From: CAVVNN01 sp963749605
GTDB taxonomy: Bacteria > Actinomycetota > Thermoleophilia > Solirubrobacterales > 70-9
Direction: 5' to 3'
NCBI GenBank assembly: GCA_963749605.1
Contig: CAVVNN010000004.1
Coordinates: 310,001-374,000 of the forward strand
DNA: 64,000 nt
A program made the position numbers and the translations under genes. The notes beneath the pieces were generated by a model. It saw nothing but the letters and a program-made list of their open reading frames with translations. It searched no databases and had not been told where the DNA came from. Positions 24,580 through 33,624 of the stretch are shown in pieces. The stretch's first letter is position 1. Each line of letters begins with the position of its first letter.

Positions 24580-26183
24580 CCCGTTACCACCACCTGATCA
24601 CCGACGAGAATCGCAAGTGGTGGACGCTCGGAGCGATGTGCTTCGCGCTGTTCATGATCATGCTCGACAACACGGTCGTGAACGTGGCGCTGCCGTCGAT
24701 CCAGCGCGACCTCGGCGCCCCGATCTCCGGCCTCGAGTGGATGATCAACGGCTACACACTCTCCTTCGCGGTGCTGCTGGCGACCGGCGGCCGACTCGGC
24801 GACATCTTCGGTCGCCGTCGCATGTTCCTCTTCGGGGTTGTCATCTTCACTCTCTCCTCGGCGACCGCGGGCTTCGCCCAGAGCTCGACCGACCTCGTCT
24901 TCAGCCGCGTCGTGCAGGGCGTCGGCGCGGCGCTGATGATGCCGGCGACCCTCTCGATCATCACCGACGCCTTCCCGGCGGGGGAGCGCGGCAAGGCGAT
25001 GGGGATGTGGGCGGGCGTCTCGGCCCTGGCCCTGGCTGTCGGCCCCGTGCTCGGGGGCTTCCTGACCGAGCACGTCAGCTGGCGGGCGATCTTCTACCTC
25101 AACATCCCGGTCGCGATCGGCGCCGTGACGGCGGCGCTGTTCGCGGTGCGGGAGTCGCGCGACGAGACCGTCGGGCGCGAGGTCGACTACGCCGGGGTGG
25201 CGATGCTGACCGCCGGCCTGACGGCGCTGATCCTGGCCCTGGTCGAGGGCAACAGCTGGGGCTGGGGATCGACCGAGATCGTCGGGCTTCTGGTCGGCGC
25301 GGCCGTGGGCTTGGCGGCCTTCGTCGCGATCGAGCTGCGGGTCAAGGTGCCGATGGTCGAATTTCGCTTCTTCAGCGACCGCAATTTCCTCGGCGCGGTC
25401 GTGGTCGCCCTGATCGTCTCCTTCTCGATGCTCGGTGTCTTCTTCTTCCTCGCTCTCTACATGCAGGACATCCTCGGCTACTCGCCGCTGCAGGCGGGGA
25501 TCAGGTTCCTGCCCTCGACCCTGATGATCGTCACCGTGGCCCCGATCGCCGGCCGGCTGGCGGATCGTTTCGGGCCACGCTGGTTGATCGCCGGCGGTCT
25601 GGCCACGGTCGCCGCATCGCTCTACAGCTTCAGCGGCATCGCGGTCGACTCCAGCTATATGGACCTGCTGCCCGGCTTCATGCTGCTCGGTGTCGGGATC
25701 GCAATGACGATGTCGCCGATGACCAGCGCCGCGATGAACGCCGTCGCGGTCGAGAAGGCCGGTATCGCCTCTGGTGTGCTGTCGATGTTCCGCATGGTCG
25801 GCGGCAGCCTTGGCGTGGCCGTTACAGGGGCGATCTTCCAGGGCCTCGTCCGTTCCCGCCTCGACGGCCTGCTTGCCGGCACTGGCGTCACGCCGGCTCA
25901 GCGCTCCGACATGGCGCACCAGGTCGGCGGCGGTTCGGCCGAGGCATTGCGGGGGATGGCGCCCGCTCAGGCTAAGCAGGTGGTCGCCGCCGGACGGGAG
26001 GCGTTCGTCTACGCCCTCGGCCATGCGATGTCGGTGTCCGCCGCGGTCGCCCTTGCCGGTGCGCTGGTCGGCGCCCTGGCGATCCGCGCAAAGCGGAAGC
26101 CGGTCAGCTCGGAGGAAGCGGCATCAACGCTGGCCACGAGCTCGGATTCTCGAGATCGAGTGCCGGCAGCGTCTCGACCGTGA
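24576..26183 (+). CDS. MFS drug efflux transporter (DHA2/EmrB type)
   Basis: 535 residues from TTG 24576, supported by AAGGAGG at 24559-24565. Motif A (GGRLGDIFGRRRMFLFG) and motif C-like GVSALALAVGPVLGGFL are present, with LDNTVVNVALP in the first helix, typical of 14-helix DHA2 pumps. It is an inner-membrane proton antiporter, substrate unknown. Co-translated with the MarR regulator. Its 3' end overlaps the convergent bioD gene by 80 bp. Location within the biotin cluster raises the possibility of a biotin-pathway substrate, but the family is normally for drugs. Confidence 0.92.
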   Translation: MTRYHHLITDENRKWWTLGAMCFALFMIMLDNTVVNVALPSIQRDLGAPISGLEWMINGYTLSFAVLLATGGRLGDIFGRRRMFLFGVVIFTLSSATAGFAQSSTDLVFSRVVQGVGAALMMPATLSIITDAFPAGERGKAMGMWAGVSALALAVGPVLGGFLTEHVSWRAIFYLNIPVAIGAVTAALFAVRESRDETVGREVDYAGVAMLTAGLTALILALVEGNSWGWGSTEIVGLLVGAAVGLAAFVAIELRVKVPMVEFRFFSDRNFLGAVVVALIVSFSMLGVFFFLALYMQDILGYSPLQAGIRFLPSTLMIVTVAPIAGRLADRFGPRWLIAGGLATVAASLYSFSGIAVDSSYMDLLPGFMLLGVGIAMTMSPMTSAAMNAVAVEKAGIASGVLSMFRMVGGSLGVAVTGAIFQGLVRSRLDGLLAGTGVTPAQRSDMAHQVGGGSAEALRGMAPAQAKQVVAAGREAFVYALGHAMSVSAAVALAGALVGALAIRAKRKPVSSEEAASTLATSSDSRDRVPAASRP

Positions 26184-26817
26184 CCCGTCCCAGGGCGGCG
26201 ATTGTCTCCCGGTTGGACTCTTCGACCGGGCCCGGCGCCTCTGGCCAAGGCGTGAGGACGACCGCGGCGATCGCCAGTCCGGCCGCCCGCGCTGCCTCGA
26301 TCGTCAGCAGCGTGTGGTTGATCGTCCCCAGGCCCGGCGAGGCGGCGATGACGATCGGCAGCGCCAGCTCGGCGGCGAAGTCCCGGACGAGGTATCCGGG
26401 GGCGAGTGGCACGCACAGGCCGCCGACCCCCTCGCACACAAGCGTGTCGGCCTGTGCGGCAGCGGCCTCGGCGGCGGCAATCAGCCGGGCCGGGTCGATC
26501 TCCTCGCCGGCGAGCTTCGCCGCCAGGTGCGGAGAGGCCGCCGGGCCGTAGCGATACGGCGCGATCTCCGCCTCGCTCTGCGCGGAGCCCGCCGCGCGGC
26601 GCAGCAGCGCATGGTCCGCGTCATCGGGACGACGGGCCGATTTCGCGCCTATATCTCCCGAAATCGGCCCATCGACCGCGAGATCGTCGAGACCGGTGAC
26701 CGCGGGCTTGAAGACGGCCACCCTGGCGCCCTCCTCCGCCAGGACCCGCGCGATCACCGCGGCGACCACGGTCTTGCCGACCTCGGTGCCGGTGCCGGTT
26801 ACGAAGAACCCGTGCAC
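26104..26817 (-). CDS. bioD: Dethiobiotin synthetase
   Basis: 237 residues from GTG 26817. The P-loop GTGTEVGKT lies at residues 8-16, and the CEGVGGLCVPL segment is the conserved second half of the active site. It closes the ureido ring of dethiobiotin from DAPA, CO2 and ATP. It starts 11 bp after bioF and completes the bioB-bioF-bioD operon. The last 80 bp overlap the convergent MFS gene. Confidence 0.93.
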   Translation of the reverse strand: MHGFFVTGTGTEVGKTVVAAVIARVLAEEGARVAVFKPAVTGLDDLAVDGPISGDIGAKSARRPDDADHALLRRAAGSAQSEAEIAPYRYGPAASPHLAAKLAGEEIDPARLIAAAEAAAAQADTLVCEGVGGLCVPLAPGYLVRDFAAELALPIVIAASPGLGTINHTLLTIEAARAAGLAIAAVVLTPWPEAPGPVEESNRETIAALGRVTVETLPALDLENPSSWPALMPLPPS

Positions 26818-26828
26818 GGCGCAACCAT

Positions 26829-28031
26829 CTAGGCCGCCAGGAGCTCGGTCGGAGCCGGCTCGGAGGCCGAGGCGATCCCCAGCTCGCGAGCCGCCGCCCC
26901 GACCAGCTTCGCAGCCCGCCGCAGCTCGGCGGGCCGGTGCGTCGCCATCGCGGTGAAGCGGAGGCGCGAGGTGCCCTCGGGAACGGTCGGGGGGCGGATC
27001 CCCTGGGCGAAGACGCCGCGCTCGAGGATCCGCTCGCTGAGCTGCATCGTGCGCTCCGCGTCACCGACTTCGACCGGGACTATCTGGGTCTCCGACCCAC
27101 CGGCTGCGAAGCCCTCGTTCGCCAGCGAGGCGCGCAGCGTCGCCGCGTTGGCCTGCAGGCGCTCGACCTGGCCGGGACCGGACTCGAGCAGCTCCAGCGC
27201 CGCCAGCGCCGCCGCGACGACGGTGGGTGGGGGAGCTGTCGAGAAGACGAATGGGCGCGCCGCGTTGACCAGGTACTCGGCGATCTCCCGGCTCGCGCAG
27301 ACGTAGGCGCCATAGGAGCCGAGGGCCTTGCCCAGGGTGCCCATGACGACGTCGACCTCGCCGCTCAGGCCGGCGGCCGCGACGCTGCCCCGCCCGCCGG
27401 GTCCCAGCGCCCCGGTCGCATGCGCCTCGTCGACCATCAGGCGGCAGCCGTGGCGCCGCGCCAGCTGTGACAGCTCCTGCAGCGGGGCGACGTCGCCGTC
27501 CATCGAGAAGACGCCGTCGGTGACGATCAGCGAGCCGCGACCCTCGGCCTCGCGCAGCCCCCAGGCGAGATGCTCGACGTCTGCGTGGCGGTAGACGAAG
27601 GTCTCCGCCCGCGCGAGCCGGCAGCCGTCGACGATGCTGGCGTGGTTGAGCTCGTCGGAGAAGACGACCTCGCCGCGGTCGGCCAGGGCGGCGATGACGC
27701 CGGTGTTGGCGAGGTAGCCGGAGCCGAACAGAAGCGCCGCCTCGTAGCCCTCGAACTCGGCCAGCCTCTCCTCCAACCGCCGGTGCGGCGTCATGTTTCC
27801 CGAGATCAGTCGCGAGGCGCCCGCGCCCGCGCCCCACCGCATCGCCGCCTCGGCCGCCGCCTCGCACACCCGCGGGTGGTCGGCCAGGCCCAGGTAGTTG
27901 TTCGAGCAGAGCAGCAGGACGGGCCGCCCGTCGAGCAGGACGCGCGGCCCCTGGGGCCCGCTGACCAGCCGCAGCCGCCGGTGGAGCCCCCTGTCGCGAA
28001 GCTCCTCCAACCGGTCGGCGATGTCGGTCAT
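26829..28031 (-). CDS. bioF: 8-amino-7-oxononanoate synthase
   Basis: 400 residues. The alpha-oxoamine synthase pattern is present: LCSNNYLGLADHP, SRLISGNMTPHRRLEERL, VDEAHATGALGPGGRG and the PLP lysine in GTLGKALGSYG. It condenses pimeloyl-ACP/CoA with alanine. ATG 28031 overlaps the bioB stop (ATGA), so translation is coupled. No pimeloyl-forming gene (bioC/H/W/I) is visible in the window. Confidence 0.95.
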   Translation of the reverse strand: MTDIADRLEELRDRGLHRRLRLVSGPQGPRVLLDGRPVLLLCSNNYLGLADHPRVCEAAAEAAMRWGAGAGASRLISGNMTPHRRLEERLAEFEGYEAALLFGSGYLANTGVIAALADRGEVVFSDELNHASIVDGCRLARAETFVYRHADVEHLAWGLREAEGRGSLIVTDGVFSMDGDVAPLQELSQLARRHGCRLMVDEAHATGALGPGGRGSVAAAGLSGEVDVVMGTLGKALGSYGAYVCASREIAEYLVNAARPFVFSTAPPPTVVAAALAALELLESGPGQVERLQANAATLRASLANEGFAAGGSETQIVPVEVGDAERTMQLSERILERGVFAQGIRPPTVPEGTSRLRFTAMATHRPAELRRAAKLVGAAARELGIASASEPAPTELLAA

Positions 28032-29152
28032 GCCGCCTTCGGGTAGGGAGGAGGCTGCTTCGCCTTCTTGACGACGCGGAGCTGGGTCGAGGGGTCCCAG
28101 AAGTTCGCCTCCTCCTGGCGGTCGATCAGCTCCTCCATCGGGGTCGCGGGGGTCTCGCCCTCGAGCCAGCCGGAGCGGTTGTCGGGGCGTGGGTTGGAGC
28201 CGTTGTCGGGCTGGCGCGCCACGTTCAAACCGAGCTCCTCGAACATCGCGCGGTCGTCCTCGGGCTCGGCCCCCAGCGTGGTGAGGAAGTTCCCCATCAT
28301 CACCCCGTTCAGCCCCGCCTTCACCGCCAGGGGTTGAAGATCGCGGAGATTCTCGACCCGGCCGCCGCAGAGCCGGAACAGCGCCCCCGGGATGATCAGC
28401 CGGAAGATCGCAACCCACTTGACGACCTCCCACGGGTCCATCAGCGGCCGGTCGCCGAACTTGGTGCCCTCGCGCGGGTTGAGCATGTTGATCGGGACCG
28501 AGGTCGGGTTGAGCGCGGAGATCTCGAAGGCCATTTCGACCCGCTGCCGCGGCGACTCGCCGAGGTTGAGGATGCCGCCGACGCAGGCCTCCAAGCCGGC
28601 CTCGCCGAGCGCCTCGATGGTGCGCACGCGGCCCTCGTAGCGGACCGTGGTCGACACGTTCGGGTAGTAGGAGCGGGCCGACTCGACGTTGTGGTGAACG
28701 CGCTGGGTCCCGGCCTCGCGCAGCTGCTTGGCCCGCTCCGCCGAGAGGTGGCCGACCGAGGCGCAGCGCTTGAGGTTGGTGTGCTCGGCGACCAGCCTCG
28801 TCCCGTCGAGGACCTTCTGGAAGTCCCGCTTCGAGAGCCCCTGCCCCTGCGTGACGATGCAGAAGCGGTGTGCGCCGGCCGCCTCGGCCGCCCTCGCGTG
28901 CTCGAGGATCTGCTCGGGCTCCATCATCGCGTGCATCGGCGTGTCGGCCTCCGCGTGGCGGGACTGGGCGCAGAAGCCGCAGTCCTCGGCGCAGCCGCCG
29001 GACTTGGCGCTGACCAGCGAGCACATGTCGGTCGAGTCGCCGAAGTTCTCCCGCCTCACCTCCCATGCCCGCTCGACCAGCTCGCCGATTTCTTGGCGGT
29101 CGCTCAGCGCGCCCAGCACGAGTGCTTCGTCGAAGGTGATCAGCGATGGCAT
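28028..29152 (-). CDS. bioB: Biotin synthase (radical SAM)
   Basis: 374 residues from ATG 29152, chosen for the GGAAAGGGACC upstream and the family-like start. The radical-SAM cluster is Cys54-x3-Cys58-x2-Cys61 in GGCAEDCGFCAQS. The enzyme inserts sulfur into dethiobiotin. The C-terminal 70 or so residues (after the TIM barrel, ARQPDNGSNPRPDNRSG onward) are longer than in E. coli BioB and look partly flexible. First gene of bioBFD. Confidence 0.95.
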   Translation of the reverse strand: MPSLITFDEALVLGALSDRQEIGELVERAWEVRRENFGDSTDMCSLVSAKSGGCAEDCGFCAQSRHAEADTPMHAMMEPEQILEHARAAEAAGAHRFCIVTQGQGLSKRDFQKVLDGTRLVAEHTNLKRCASVGHLSAERAKQLREAGTQRVHHNVESARSYYPNVSTTVRYEGRVRTIEALGEAGLEACVGGILNLGESPRQRVEMAFEISALNPTSVPINMLNPREGTKFGDRPLMDPWEVVKWVAIFRLIIPGALFRLCGGRVENLRDLQPLAVKAGLNGVMMGNFLTTLGAEPEDDRAMFEELGLNVARQPDNGSNPRPDNRSGWLEGETPATPMEELIDRQEEANFWDPSTQLRVVKKAKQPPPYPKAA

Positions 29153-29205
29153 GCGCGGTCCCTTTCCGGGGGAGGGGGTGGTGAACTGCCGCAAGGCTAG
29201 GTATC

Positions 29206-29217
29206 CGTCCGGACGGT
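29206..29217 (-). promoter_or_regulatory. 12-bp perfect palindrome upstream of bioB
   Basis: CCGTCCGGACGG at 29206-29217 is its own reverse complement and lies 54 bp before the bioB start, in the only gap where the bioBFD promoter can be. It may be an operator. It does not match the TTGC-N6-GCAA boxes of the nearby marR. Confidence 0.35.
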
Positions 29218-29262
29218 TGGATCCGGCCGCGGCTGTGCCCGACGGGTTGAACCGAGGCCTGT

Positions 29263-30741
29263 TCAGATGGGGCGCTTAGTGATCTCGCCGGGCTCGTCCT
29301 CGAAGACCCGGACCCCGTCGCGACCGCCCGCCTTCGCCGCGTACAGCGCTGTGTCGGCCTGCGCGAGCAGCGCTTCGAGGGTCGTGCTGCTCCTGCCTTC
29401 GAACACCACGATCCCGATGCTGGCGGTGGTCTGCACCGCGTCGTCGTTCCAGGCGTACTCGCGGATCGCCTTGCCTATCGCTTCCGCGACCACGGTTGCT
29501 TCCCTGGCGTCGCAGTGTGGAAGCGCGATCGCGAACTCGTCGCCGCCGATCCTCGCCAGCACGTCGGTCTCGCGCATGCGGGACCGCAGCACCCCCGCCA
29601 CCTCCACGATCATCCGGTCTCCGGCCGAGTGGCCCAGCGAGTCGTTGGCCTCCTTGAGGTTGTCTAGGTCGAGCAGGAGCAACGCCACCGGGCGCCCCTC
29701 CCGGTGAGACCGTGCCATCTCCGTGTGCAGGTCCTCCTCGAAGCGGCGGCGGTTCTTCAGCCCGGTCAGGGAGTCATGGTCGGCGAGGCGCTGCAGCTCC
29801 TGCATCCGCTCGTTGCGGCTCCAGACCAGGATCAGGGCGCCAAGCAGGATGGCCAGCGCCACGCCGACGACGCCCATCAGCGCGGGCAGGTCGACGTTCG
29901 GGCGGTTGGGATCGCGGATGACCAGCAACCAGGTGCGGTCGGCGACCCTGAACGGTGCGCTGGCGGAGTCGTCGAGCAGTTCCTTCGGCCCGATCACCGC
30001 CCGCCCGCCGATCCGCAGCTGCACATCGGTTGCACCCGGCACGGCGGAGGTCGCCGCCGCGGCAAGATCGCGGGTGCGGAAGGCTCCTGCGGCGAAGCCG
30101 AGCAGCGCGGCGCGGCGCTGCGCCACGGTGGCGGTCGAGGCGCCGTCGCGGTAGACAGGCCGGTAGACGTTGAGGCCGGTTCCGCCGAGCAAGAGGTGCA
30201 TGACCGAGGTCGCCGCCGGCCTGCCGGTGTCGCCAGCGCGGCGCAGGAATGGCGCCCGTTTTGGATCGGTGCCCAGGTCGTAGCCGAGCGGTGGCGAGAG
30301 TTGACGCTGGGAGGCGACGAAGACGAGCGGGAAGTAGTTCGGGCGCTCGCCGGCCCTGTGCATCTGTGGCGGCCCGTTGGGCCCCGCTTCGACGATCGGG
30401 AAGCCATGCTCGCGTTCGAAGCGCCGCCGTTCGGAGCGCGGCACTCGTTGCACGAATGCTGCCGCTGCCAGGGAGCTCTGGCTCAGAAGCGGCGCCGTGA
30501 CGACGTTGAACTCATGCCGGCTGAAGTTGCCCTCGGCCTGGAAGAAGGCGGCGGCGCTGGCCAACTGCCCGAGCGAGAGCGTCGCTGCCGCTTGGGCCTG
30601 ACGGGCCGAGCGAACCGCCTCATCGTGTTGGGTCAGCTCGAAGTCGGCGTTGTCGTTGGCGCGGACCGCCAGCGCGGCGGCGACGGAGCCGGCCGCGACG
30701 AGGAGGACTGCCGCAAGTCCAAGCCAGAAGCGAAAGCGCAT
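29263..30741 (-). CDS. Diguanylate cyclase with extracellular CHASE-like sensor
   Basis: 492 residues. An N-terminal membrane helix (about 6-26), an extracytoplasmic region of about 270 residues with CHASE-domain character (FVQRVPRSERRRFEREHGF, then 'NYFPLVFV'), a second membrane helix near 300, and a GGDEF domain. The catalytic GGDEF starts near residue 399, and an RxxD inhibitory site (RETD) lies five residues before it, so the enzyme is probably active and product-inhibited. It makes cyclic di-GMP in response to an external signal. No EAL domain. Confidence 0.92.
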   Translation of the reverse strand: MRFRFWLGLAAVLLVAAGSVAAALAVRANDNADFELTQHDEAVRSARQAQAAATLSLGQLASAAAFFQAEGNFSRHEFNVVTAPLLSQSSLAAAAFVQRVPRSERRRFEREHGFPIVEAGPNGPPQMHRAGERPNYFPLVFVASQRQLSPPLGYDLGTDPKRAPFLRRAGDTGRPAATSVMHLLLGGTGLNVYRPVYRDGASTATVAQRRAALLGFAAGAFRTRDLAAAATSAVPGATDVQLRIGGRAVIGPKELLDDSASAPFRVADRTWLLVIRDPNRPNVDLPALMGVVGVALAILLGALILVWSRNERMQELQRLADHDSLTGLKNRRRFEEDLHTEMARSHREGRPVALLLLDLDNLKEANDSLGHSAGDRMIVEVAGVLRSRMRETDVLARIGGDEFAIALPHCDAREATVVAEAIGKAIREYAWNDDAVQTTASIGIVVFEGRSSTTLEALLAQADTALYAAKAGGRDGVRVFEDEPGEITKRPI

Positions 30742-30788
30742 AGCCCTATTGTCGGACAAGCGGCGATCGCGCTGAGGAGCGGGCGCCG

Positions 30789-31424
30789 TTATGCGTCCGG
30801 GGCCGCGGCCAGCGACTCCCACAGGTACAGCGAGGCGAGACTGCGGTGTGGGCGCCAGGGCTCGCCGATCTCGATCGCCCGGGTGGGCGAAGGCATTTGG
30901 TCGAGCCCGAACTCGATCTGGATCGCCCGGCGGATGCCGAGGTCGCCGCCGGAGAGCACGTCGGGCCGCTCCAGGTGGAAGAGCAGGAACATCTCCGCGG
31001 TCCACTGGCCGAGTCCGCGCACGGCGACGATCTCCTCGATTGCCTGCTCGTCGGAGAGTTGGTCGAGACGATCCAGGTCCAGCTCGCCGCTGAGGACGTG
31101 GGCGGCGAGATCGCGGATGTACTCCACCTTGCGGCCGGAGAGGCCGGCGCCGCGAAGATCGTCGACGGTGGCGTCCAGCAGTTGCTCGGGCGCCGGCGTC
31201 CTCCCGTCGAACAGGTCCAGCACCCGCAGGTAGATGGTCCGCGCCGCTTTGGTCGAGAGCTGCTGCCCGACGATCGCCCGCAGCAGCGCCCCGTAGGCGT
31301 CGGCGGGCCGCTCCTCGCTGCGCCTTCGCAGGCGTGTCGCGATGTCGATCTCCCCGAGTCGCTCGATCAGGGCCGCCATCGTCGGGTCGGCGGCCGCGAG
31401 CGCGGCCCGCGCCTTGGCGCTCAC
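30789..31424 (-). CDS. DNA-3-methyladenine glycosylase II (AlkA-type HhH-GPD)
   Basis: 211 residues from GTG 31424. The helix-hairpin-helix and GPD loop read VRGLGQWTAEMFLLF... and the catalytic Asp follows in SGGDLGIRRA. It removes alkylated bases from DNA. It lacks the AlkA N-terminal beta domain, as usual in short actinobacterial forms. The start overlaps the stop of the enoyl-CoA hydratase gene (GTGA), so the two share a transcript. Confidence 0.9.
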   Translation of the reverse strand: MSAKARAALAAADPTMAALIERLGEIDIATRLRRRSEERPADAYGALLRAIVGQQLSTKAARTIYLRVLDLFDGRTPAPEQLLDATVDDLRGAGLSGRKVEYIRDLAAHVLSGELDLDRLDQLSDEQAIEEIVAVRGLGQWTAEMFLLFHLERPDVLSGGDLGIRRAIQIEFGLDQMPSPTRAIEIGEPWRPHRSLASLYLWESLAAAPDA

Positions 31425-32227
31425 CGTCCTGTCCAGCGGGGCCTGCGCTTCTCTGCAAAGGCGCGAATGCCCTCGCGGAAGTCCTCGGAGGAGAAGCACG
31501 ACTCGCGCAGCGCGATCAGGCCCGCCTGCTGCTGCTCGGTGAGCGTCGGGCACTGGGTGAGCAAATCGATCGCGTGCTTGTTTCCCTTCATCGAGAGCGG
31601 CGCGTTGCCGGCGACCGTCGCCGCCAGCTCGACCGCCGCCTGCTCCAGGTCCTCGTCGCCGACCACCTCGTGCACGAGGCCGATCTGCTCGGCGCGCGCC
31701 GCCCCCACGTTGCGTCCGGTCAGGAACAGCTCCTTGGTCCGCGCCAGGCCGATCGTGTCGAGGAACTTGCGCAGCCCGGTGTGGCCGTAGATGAGGCCGA
31801 GCTTGGCGGGCGGCATTCCCAGCTTCGCCCCCGCGGCGCAGATGCGCAGGTCGCAGGTGATCGCCAGCTCCAGCCCGCCGCCCAGACAGTGGCCGTTGAT
31901 CGCGGCAACCGTCGGCCAGGGGTGGACGGCGAGCGCTTCCATCGCGGCGTGGAAGGGGTGGGCGACGAGCGCCTCGGCGTCGCGTTCGAAGGTCTCCGAC
32001 GGGATCGAGGCGATGTCGTAGCCGGCCGAGAAGACGGGCGGCGCGCCGGTGAGCACCACGCAGCGGGTTTCGATTCCCCGGTCGAGCCGCGGCAGCGTTT
32101 CCGCCAGGGCGTCGAGGATCTCGTGGTCGAGCGCGTTGCGGCGCTCGGGGTTGGAGATGCGGATGCGGACGACCGCCTCGGCAGGCGAGTCGAGGATCAG
32201 CTTGCCGCCCGCGAGCCGCTCGTTCAC
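31421..32227 (-). CDS. Enoyl-CoA hydratase/isomerase family protein
   Basis: 268 residues from GTG 32227. The crotonase fold segments are present: NPERRNALDHEIL, FSAGYDIASI, and the oxyanion/active-site stretch INGHCLGGGLELAITCDLRI. The usual second catalytic Glu region reads GLIYGHTGLRKFL, so substitution is possible and the precise reaction cannot be given. It is preceded by a biotinyl carrier gene (8 bp) and overlaps alkA. Confidence 0.88.
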   Translation of the reverse strand: MNERLAGGKLILDSPAEAVVRIRISNPERRNALDHEILDALAETLPRLDRGIETRCVVLTGAPPVFSAGYDIASIPSETFERDAEALVAHPFHAAMEALAVHPWPTVAAINGHCLGGGLELAITCDLRICAAGAKLGMPPAKLGLIYGHTGLRKFLDTIGLARTKELFLTGRNVGAARAEQIGLVHEVVGDEDLEQAAVELAATVAGNAPLSMKGNKHAIDLLTQCPTLTEQQQAGLIALRESCFSSEDFREGIRAFAEKRRPRWTGR

Positions 32228-32235
32228 GTCGTCGC

Positions 32236-32448
32236 CTACTCGAGCACCACGAGGACATCGCCTTCGCTGACGGCCTGGCCCTCTTCGCAGCGGATCTCCT
32301 TCACCGTGCCGTCGTCCTCGGCCTCGACCGGGATCTCCATCTTCATCGACTCGAGGATGAGGACGGTGTCGCCGTCCTCGACCCGATCCCCCACCGAGAC
32401 CTCGATTTTCCACACGTTGCCTGTGATGTGCGCCTCGACGTCTGCCAT
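32236..32448 (-). CDS. Free-standing biotinyl domain protein
   Basis: 70 residues, essentially one biotinyl/lipoyl domain, with the biotinylation motif E-S-M-Lys36-M-E at its centre and the opposing hairpin G-x-V. It resembles the 70-residue actinobacterial proteins annotated as acetyl-CoA carboxylase carrier subunits (e.g. M. tuberculosis TB7.3). No biotin carboxylase or carboxyltransferase gene is adjacent. It is a likely recipient of the biotin made by the genes 4-9 kb away. Probably co-transcribed with the hydratase and alkA. Confidence 0.88.
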   Translation of the reverse strand: MADVEAHITGNVWKIEVSVGDRVEDGDTVLILESMKMEIPVEAEDDGTVKEIRCEEGQAVSEGDVLVVLE

Positions 32449-32471
32449 GGGCGGGGACAATAGCCGCGGCG

Positions 32472-33191
32472 ATGGCGGAGCGAGCGAGCGAGCAGGCGAC
32501 CGAGTCGGGGGACTCCCTTGCGGCGATAATCGCCGCGCACAACGAGGCGGACCGGGTGGGGGAGACGGTCGCGGCGTTGCGCGGCGCCTTCCCGGAGATG
32601 GCGATCTGGGTCGCCGACGACGCTTCCAGCGACGGCACGGCCGAGGCGGCGATGGCGGCAGGGGCGCAGGTGGTGAGCCGCGGCCGGCCACACGGCAAGG
32701 GCGCCAACGTGACCGCGGCGGCGGCTGCTGCGCTCAGCGCCGAGCCGCCACTCTCCCTGGTCCTCCTCTGCGACGCCGATCTCGGCGCCTCCGCCGCCCG
32801 GCTCGTGCCGCTGGTCGAGGCGGTCGAGAGGGGGGAGTGCGACCTCGCCGTCGCCGCCTTCAGCCGCCGCGTCGGCGGCGGCTTCGGTGTCGCGCTCGGC
32901 TTCGCCGGCTGGGCGATCCGCCGCCTCAGCGGCGTCGAGACGAGCGCTCCGATCTCCGGCCAGCGAGCAATGCGAGTCGAGGTGCTGCGGGCGACCCTGC
33001 CCTTCGCCCGCGGCTACGGCATGGAGATCGGGATGACCGTCGACGCGGTTCGCGCCGGCTTCACGCTTGCCGAGTACGAGCTCGACCTCGAGCACCGGGC
33101 CACCGGCCGCAGCCTCTCCGGCTTCGCCCACCGGGCCGCCCAACTGCGCGACTTCGCCCGCGTCTATCTGGCTCGCCGCCGAGCGGTTTGA
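32472..33191 (+). CDS. Family 2 glycosyltransferase
   Basis: 239 residues. GT-A fold signals are present: IIAAHNEADRVGETVAAL at the start, DDASSDGT, and the metal-binding DAD (CDADLG) near residue 100. No membrane segment is evident. The donor and acceptor are unknown; it resembles soluble glucosyl-3-phosphoglycerate synthase or dolichol-phosphate sugar transferase-like enzymes. It is divergent from the biotinyl gene with 23 bp between starts. Confidence 0.85.
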   Translation: MAERASEQATESGDSLAAIIAAHNEADRVGETVAALRGAFPEMAIWVADDASSDGTAEAAMAAGAQVVSRGRPHGKGANVTAAAAAALSAEPPLSLVLLCDADLGASAARLVPLVEAVERGECDLAVAAFSRRVGGGFGVALGFAGWAIRRLSGVETSAPISGQRAMRVEVLRATLPFARGYGMEIGMTVDAVRAGFTLAEYELDLEHRATGRSLSGFAHRAAQLRDFARVYLARRRAV

Positions 33192-33193
33192 GC

Positions 33194-33553
33194 TCAGCGC
33201 TTCGCGTAGTCGCCGATCTCTCCGAAGTCGACCATCACGCAGGCCTCCGGCCCCGAGACCTCGGCATCGTGACCCGGCGGGATCGCGACGACATCGCCGG
33301 CGTTGATCTCGACAGTCGAGCCGTCGTCCATGTCGACTCGCATGCTTCCCGAGAGGACGTAGGCGAAGTGCGCGACCTGGCACGAGTCGGTGCCGGCGAT
33401 CGGCTTCACGTTCTCCGACCATTTCCAGCCCGGCTCGAACGTGCCTTTGGCGACGGTATGGCCAGCGAGTTGCACCATCTCTGCCTGGCCCTTGCCTTCG
33501 AACGGGCGGGTCTCGTCGGGGGAATCGAAACGCTTCAGTTCAACGGCTGCCAT
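33194..33553 (-). CDS. Cupin-domain protein
   Basis: 119 residues. The second cupin motif is seen in VEINAGDVVAIPPGHDAEV, and the first in HFAYVLSGSMRVDM; metal-binding histidines are partly replaced. Proteins of this kind are often small binding or enzyme domains; function unknown. It converges on the glycosyltransferase gene (2 bp gap) and starts 71 bp from glpK on the opposite strand. Confidence 0.8.
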   Translation of the reverse strand: MAAVELKRFDSPDETRPFEGKGQAEMVQLAGHTVAKGTFEPGWKWSENVKPIAGTDSCQVAHFAYVLSGSMRVDMDDGSTVEINAGDVVAIPPGHDAEVSGPEACVMVDFGEIGDYAKR

Positions 33554-33624
33554 TGGGGCTCCTTCCGTAGGGTTGGGCCCCTGCCCGCACTCGACCGTAC
33601 ACCCGCTGCCCAGCCAGGGCAACC

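Noticed and set aside
29206..29217. BirA operator before bioB
   Set aside because: The palindrome is 12 bp and GC-rich, unlike the long AT-rich bio operator; no BirA-type HTH gene is in view.
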